The notes under the pieces: generated by a model
Told to the model about the DNA's origin: nothing
The model's database searches: none
The model's input: the letters and a program-made list of their open reading frames with translations, nothing else
Position numbers and translations under genes: made by a program
Part shown: positions 62,615-64,000 of the stretch, piece by piece
Layout of the letters: each line of letters opens with the position of its first letter
Numbering within the stretch: position 1 is the stretch's first letter
Origin: Paenibacillus cellulosilyticus
GTDB taxonomy: Bacteria > Bacillota > Bacilli > Paenibacillales > Paenibacillaceae
DNA: 64,000 nt
Assembly (NCBI RefSeq): GCF_003182255.1
Contig: NZ_QGTQ01000007.1
Span: forward strand, 62,001 to 126,000
Direction: 5' to 3'

Positions 62615-62827
62615 ATGTGCAAGCGTCAGTGCAATAAAGATTGTGCTATAGCAGGTTCGGGATGTTCAAAGGGTAAAGCGGAAGCATCGACTCAAAGCGG
62701 AGACGCTTACTTGGAAGAGAAGAACTTCCAACAAGAGCAACGCGCCACACTGCAGAAGAAAAGAGACCACTTGGATAACCGGATCTATATGGTGCGTGGA
62801 TCATTCATTAAACAATCATGGCTATGA
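62615..62827 (+). CDS. Small hypothetical protein with N-terminal cysteines
   Basis: 70 residues, starting at ATG 62615 with GGAGGGAG before it. Four Cys lie in the first 17 residues (MCKRQCNKDCAIAGSGC), followed by a charged helical region. The spacing could bind a metal, but no family is recognised. It overlaps the next gene by 10 bases, so the two are probably co-transcribed. Confidence 0.5.
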   Translation: MCKRQCNKDCAIAGSGCSKGKAEASTQSGDAYLEEKNFQQEQRATLQKKRDHLDNRIYMVRGSFIKQSWL

Positions 62828-63717
62828 CCTTAAATGTCATCATCCCGGTATATAATCAAGCGTTTGCGCTTGCGCAAACGCTTTGGGGATTTACGCAGCA
62901 GAATCCACCATATAATTACAGTCGTATCATCATTGTCGACGACGGCTCCGAAGAGCCAATCGATGCTGTGATCGCCGCCTATTCCAACGAGTTGAACCTG
63001 GAGTATATACGTTTGCCGAGAAGCGGGAGGGCAGCGGCACGCAACGCAGGCGTACGGGCTGCCGACAGTGAACTAATCGTGTTCTGCGATGCGGACCGCA
63101 TTCCCCGCCCTGGCTTTCTGGCCGCGCATGCTCGATCTCACAGCAATGCGGACGAACAAGTGACGGTAGGTCACGTAAAGGAAATGTATGTTTCTTCGCC
63201 TCAGGCCAACCGGAACGTGGTCATTGAGCGGTATATGAATGATCGCATGCTTCGAACACCACAATATTGCAAACTTGTCTATAAGCTATTTGACGTCCAA
63301 GGGGCTACAAGCTCGCCGATTGCTTGGGTAGCGACGTTAAGCGGTAATCTGTCAATGCCAACAGAGACGATTCGCGCAATAGGTGGGTTCGACGGGCGGT
63401 TCAAGGAATGGGGATTTGAGCATATGGAATTCGGCTATCGTGTTCATAAGAAGGGGGTACCGTTCCGCTATGAGGCGGACGCTGCGAATGTGCATATCGC
63501 TCACTCGCGCGGCGGGCAATCCTATAGTTCGCTCATTATGAACAGCCATGCGGTGTTTCACGCCAAGCATGCAGACAGGGCAGTCGAGCGGTATCTCGAT
63601 TTCATGTTAGGCAAGATTAGCCTGCGCCAATTCGAGCGAGAGGCAGGTTCAGAAACTGCCAGTCCTCCGATTATGCTTCAGCCAGACGAGGATGGTTATG
63701 TTCGAGTTACGAGCTGA
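62818..63717 (+). CDS. GT2-family glycosyltransferase
   Basis: 299 residues, GT-A fold. The N-terminus is LNVIIPVYNQAFALAQTLWG, the nucleotide site has VDDGSEEP, the DxD motif is CDADRIPRP and the acceptor loop has SGNLSMPTETIRAIGGFDGRF with a later EWGFEHMEFGYR. It builds cell-surface or small-molecule glycans with an NDP-sugar donor. A 26-bp perfect palindrome lies inside its first codons (62858-62883). The link to the biosynthetic cluster is unclear. Confidence 0.88.
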   Translation: MAMTLNVIIPVYNQAFALAQTLWGFTQQNPPYNYSRIIIVDDGSEEPIDAVIAAYSNELNLEYIRLPRSGRAAARNAGVRAADSELIVFCDADRIPRPGFLAAHARSHSNADEQVTVGHVKEMYVSSPQANRNVVIERYMNDRMLRTPQYCKLVYKLFDVQGATSSPIAWVATLSGNLSMPTETIRAIGGFDGRFKEWGFEHMEFGYRVHKKGVPFRYEADAANVHIAHSRGGQSYSSLIMNSHAVFHAKHADRAVERYLDFMLGKISLRQFEREAGSETASPPIMLQPDEDGYVRVTS

Positions 63718-63740
63718 CCGTGAGGTGTCCCAAGTAACAA

Positions 63741-63794
63741 ACAAAAAAGATCGCCGTGCTTATGTAAATGTCACTAAGACATAAGCAGGCGATC
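63741..63794 (-). terminator. Intrinsic terminator of the minus-strand gene at the right edge
   Basis: Interrupted stem GATCGCC, GCTTATGT / ACATAAGC, GGCGATC. On the minus strand it is followed by TTTTTTGTTTG, so it ends transcription from the right-edge gene; no T-run follows on the plus strand. Confidence 0.75.
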
Positions 63795-63836
63795 GTGCTA
63801 TCTGTGAGATCAAAACTTATCCCTATAGATTTCGAA

Positions 63837-64000
63837 TTAGACAGCATACACCTCCGTTTCTTCCAATAAGATAGCAGACATCAACTGCGTGATGTCTGAG
63901 ATATGCAAGCTCATCATCTCCGGTTGAATGTGCCCCGTATTCAGATCCTCCGTCAAACGAAGCAGCTGTACGTGGCGGTTATCATCGAGATGGTATGCTG
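63837..64000 (-). CDS. C-terminal fragment of an unrecognised protein, 5' end outside window
   Basis: 54 codons and the stop are visible, ending in LLEETEVYAV. The readable part (HVQLLRLTEDL near the cut end, PEMMSLHISDITQLMSAIL) looks helical and is too short to name. A terminator follows at 63741-63794 on the same strand. The reading frame is open to the right edge. Confidence 0.55.
   Translation of the reverse strand, partial: AYHLDDNRHVQLLRLTEDLNTGHIQPEMMSLHISDITQLMSAILLEETEVYAV

Noticed and set aside
63741-63794. Hairpin as a terminator for the GT2 gene
   Set aside because: No T-run on the plus strand; the minus-strand side has the T-run, so it was assigned to the right-edge gene.

Overview
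The window looks like a chromosomal segment of a Paenibacillus-type Gram-positive bacterium. The reasons are the strong AGGAGG-type ribosome binding sites, the frequent GTG and TTG starts, an S-layer-anchored pectin lyase with three SLH repeats, a YdjO-type cold-inducible protein beside a CspB-type cold-shock gene, a MurNAc recycling operon, and bacilli-style intrinsic terminators. No rRNA, tRNA or CRISPR array was seen.

Left flank (1-19.8 kb) is carbon scavenging plus housekeeping. It holds a UxaA-family dehydratase (cut by the window edge), an aldo/keto reductase, a secreted pectinesterase, two cold-shock genes, and an operon for a sugar ABC importer, RpiR regulator, BadF-type amino-sugar kinase and MurQ etherase (uptake and use of N-acetylmuramic acid). 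A helix-turn-helix regulator with helical repeats is paired with a stomatin-like protein. Next comes a very large S-layer-anchored rhamnogalacturonan lyase. Immediately after its terminator lies a decayed group II intron whose reverse transcriptase carries a stop and several frameshifts.

Core (21.4-60.3 kb) is an unusual biosynthetic locus and the main interest here. It has three free-standing carrier proteins, a dedicated phosphopantetheinyl transferase, a single adenylation domain whose specificity residues resemble the glycine code, a glyceryl-ACP FkbH-like protein, two hotdog dehydratases, a methyltransferase, two alpha/beta hydrolases, four PhyH-type Fe(II)/2-oxoglutarate oxygenases (three in tandem), a ThiO-like FAD amine oxidase with a RidA imine deaminase, a carbamoyltransferase, three GT1 glycosyltransferases, a PLP aminotransferase and a kinase/HAD/nucleotidyltransferase module. 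It also has two metallopeptidases, a heterodimeric ABC exporter, an AraC-type regulator, and five ~340-residue paralogues that resemble the butirosin BtrH acyltransferase fold. No ketosynthase and no NRPS condensation domain is present. The likely logic is that small acyl or aminoacyl groups are loaded on free carriers, oxidised, dehydrated and carbamoylated, transferred to a glycosylated scaffold, and exported. The product is unknown. By eye, DNA from about 21.3 to 48 kb is clearly more AT-rich than both flanks.

Right flank (57-64 kb) has an unknown beta-rich protein with strongly biased codon use, an FAD monooxygenase/SRPBCC-PDZ/cupin trio that may be the end of the cluster, a divergent groES-groEL pair without a visible CIRCE element, a small Cys-containing ORF, a GT2 glycosyltransferase, and the 3' end of an unrecognised minus-strand gene cut by the window edge.
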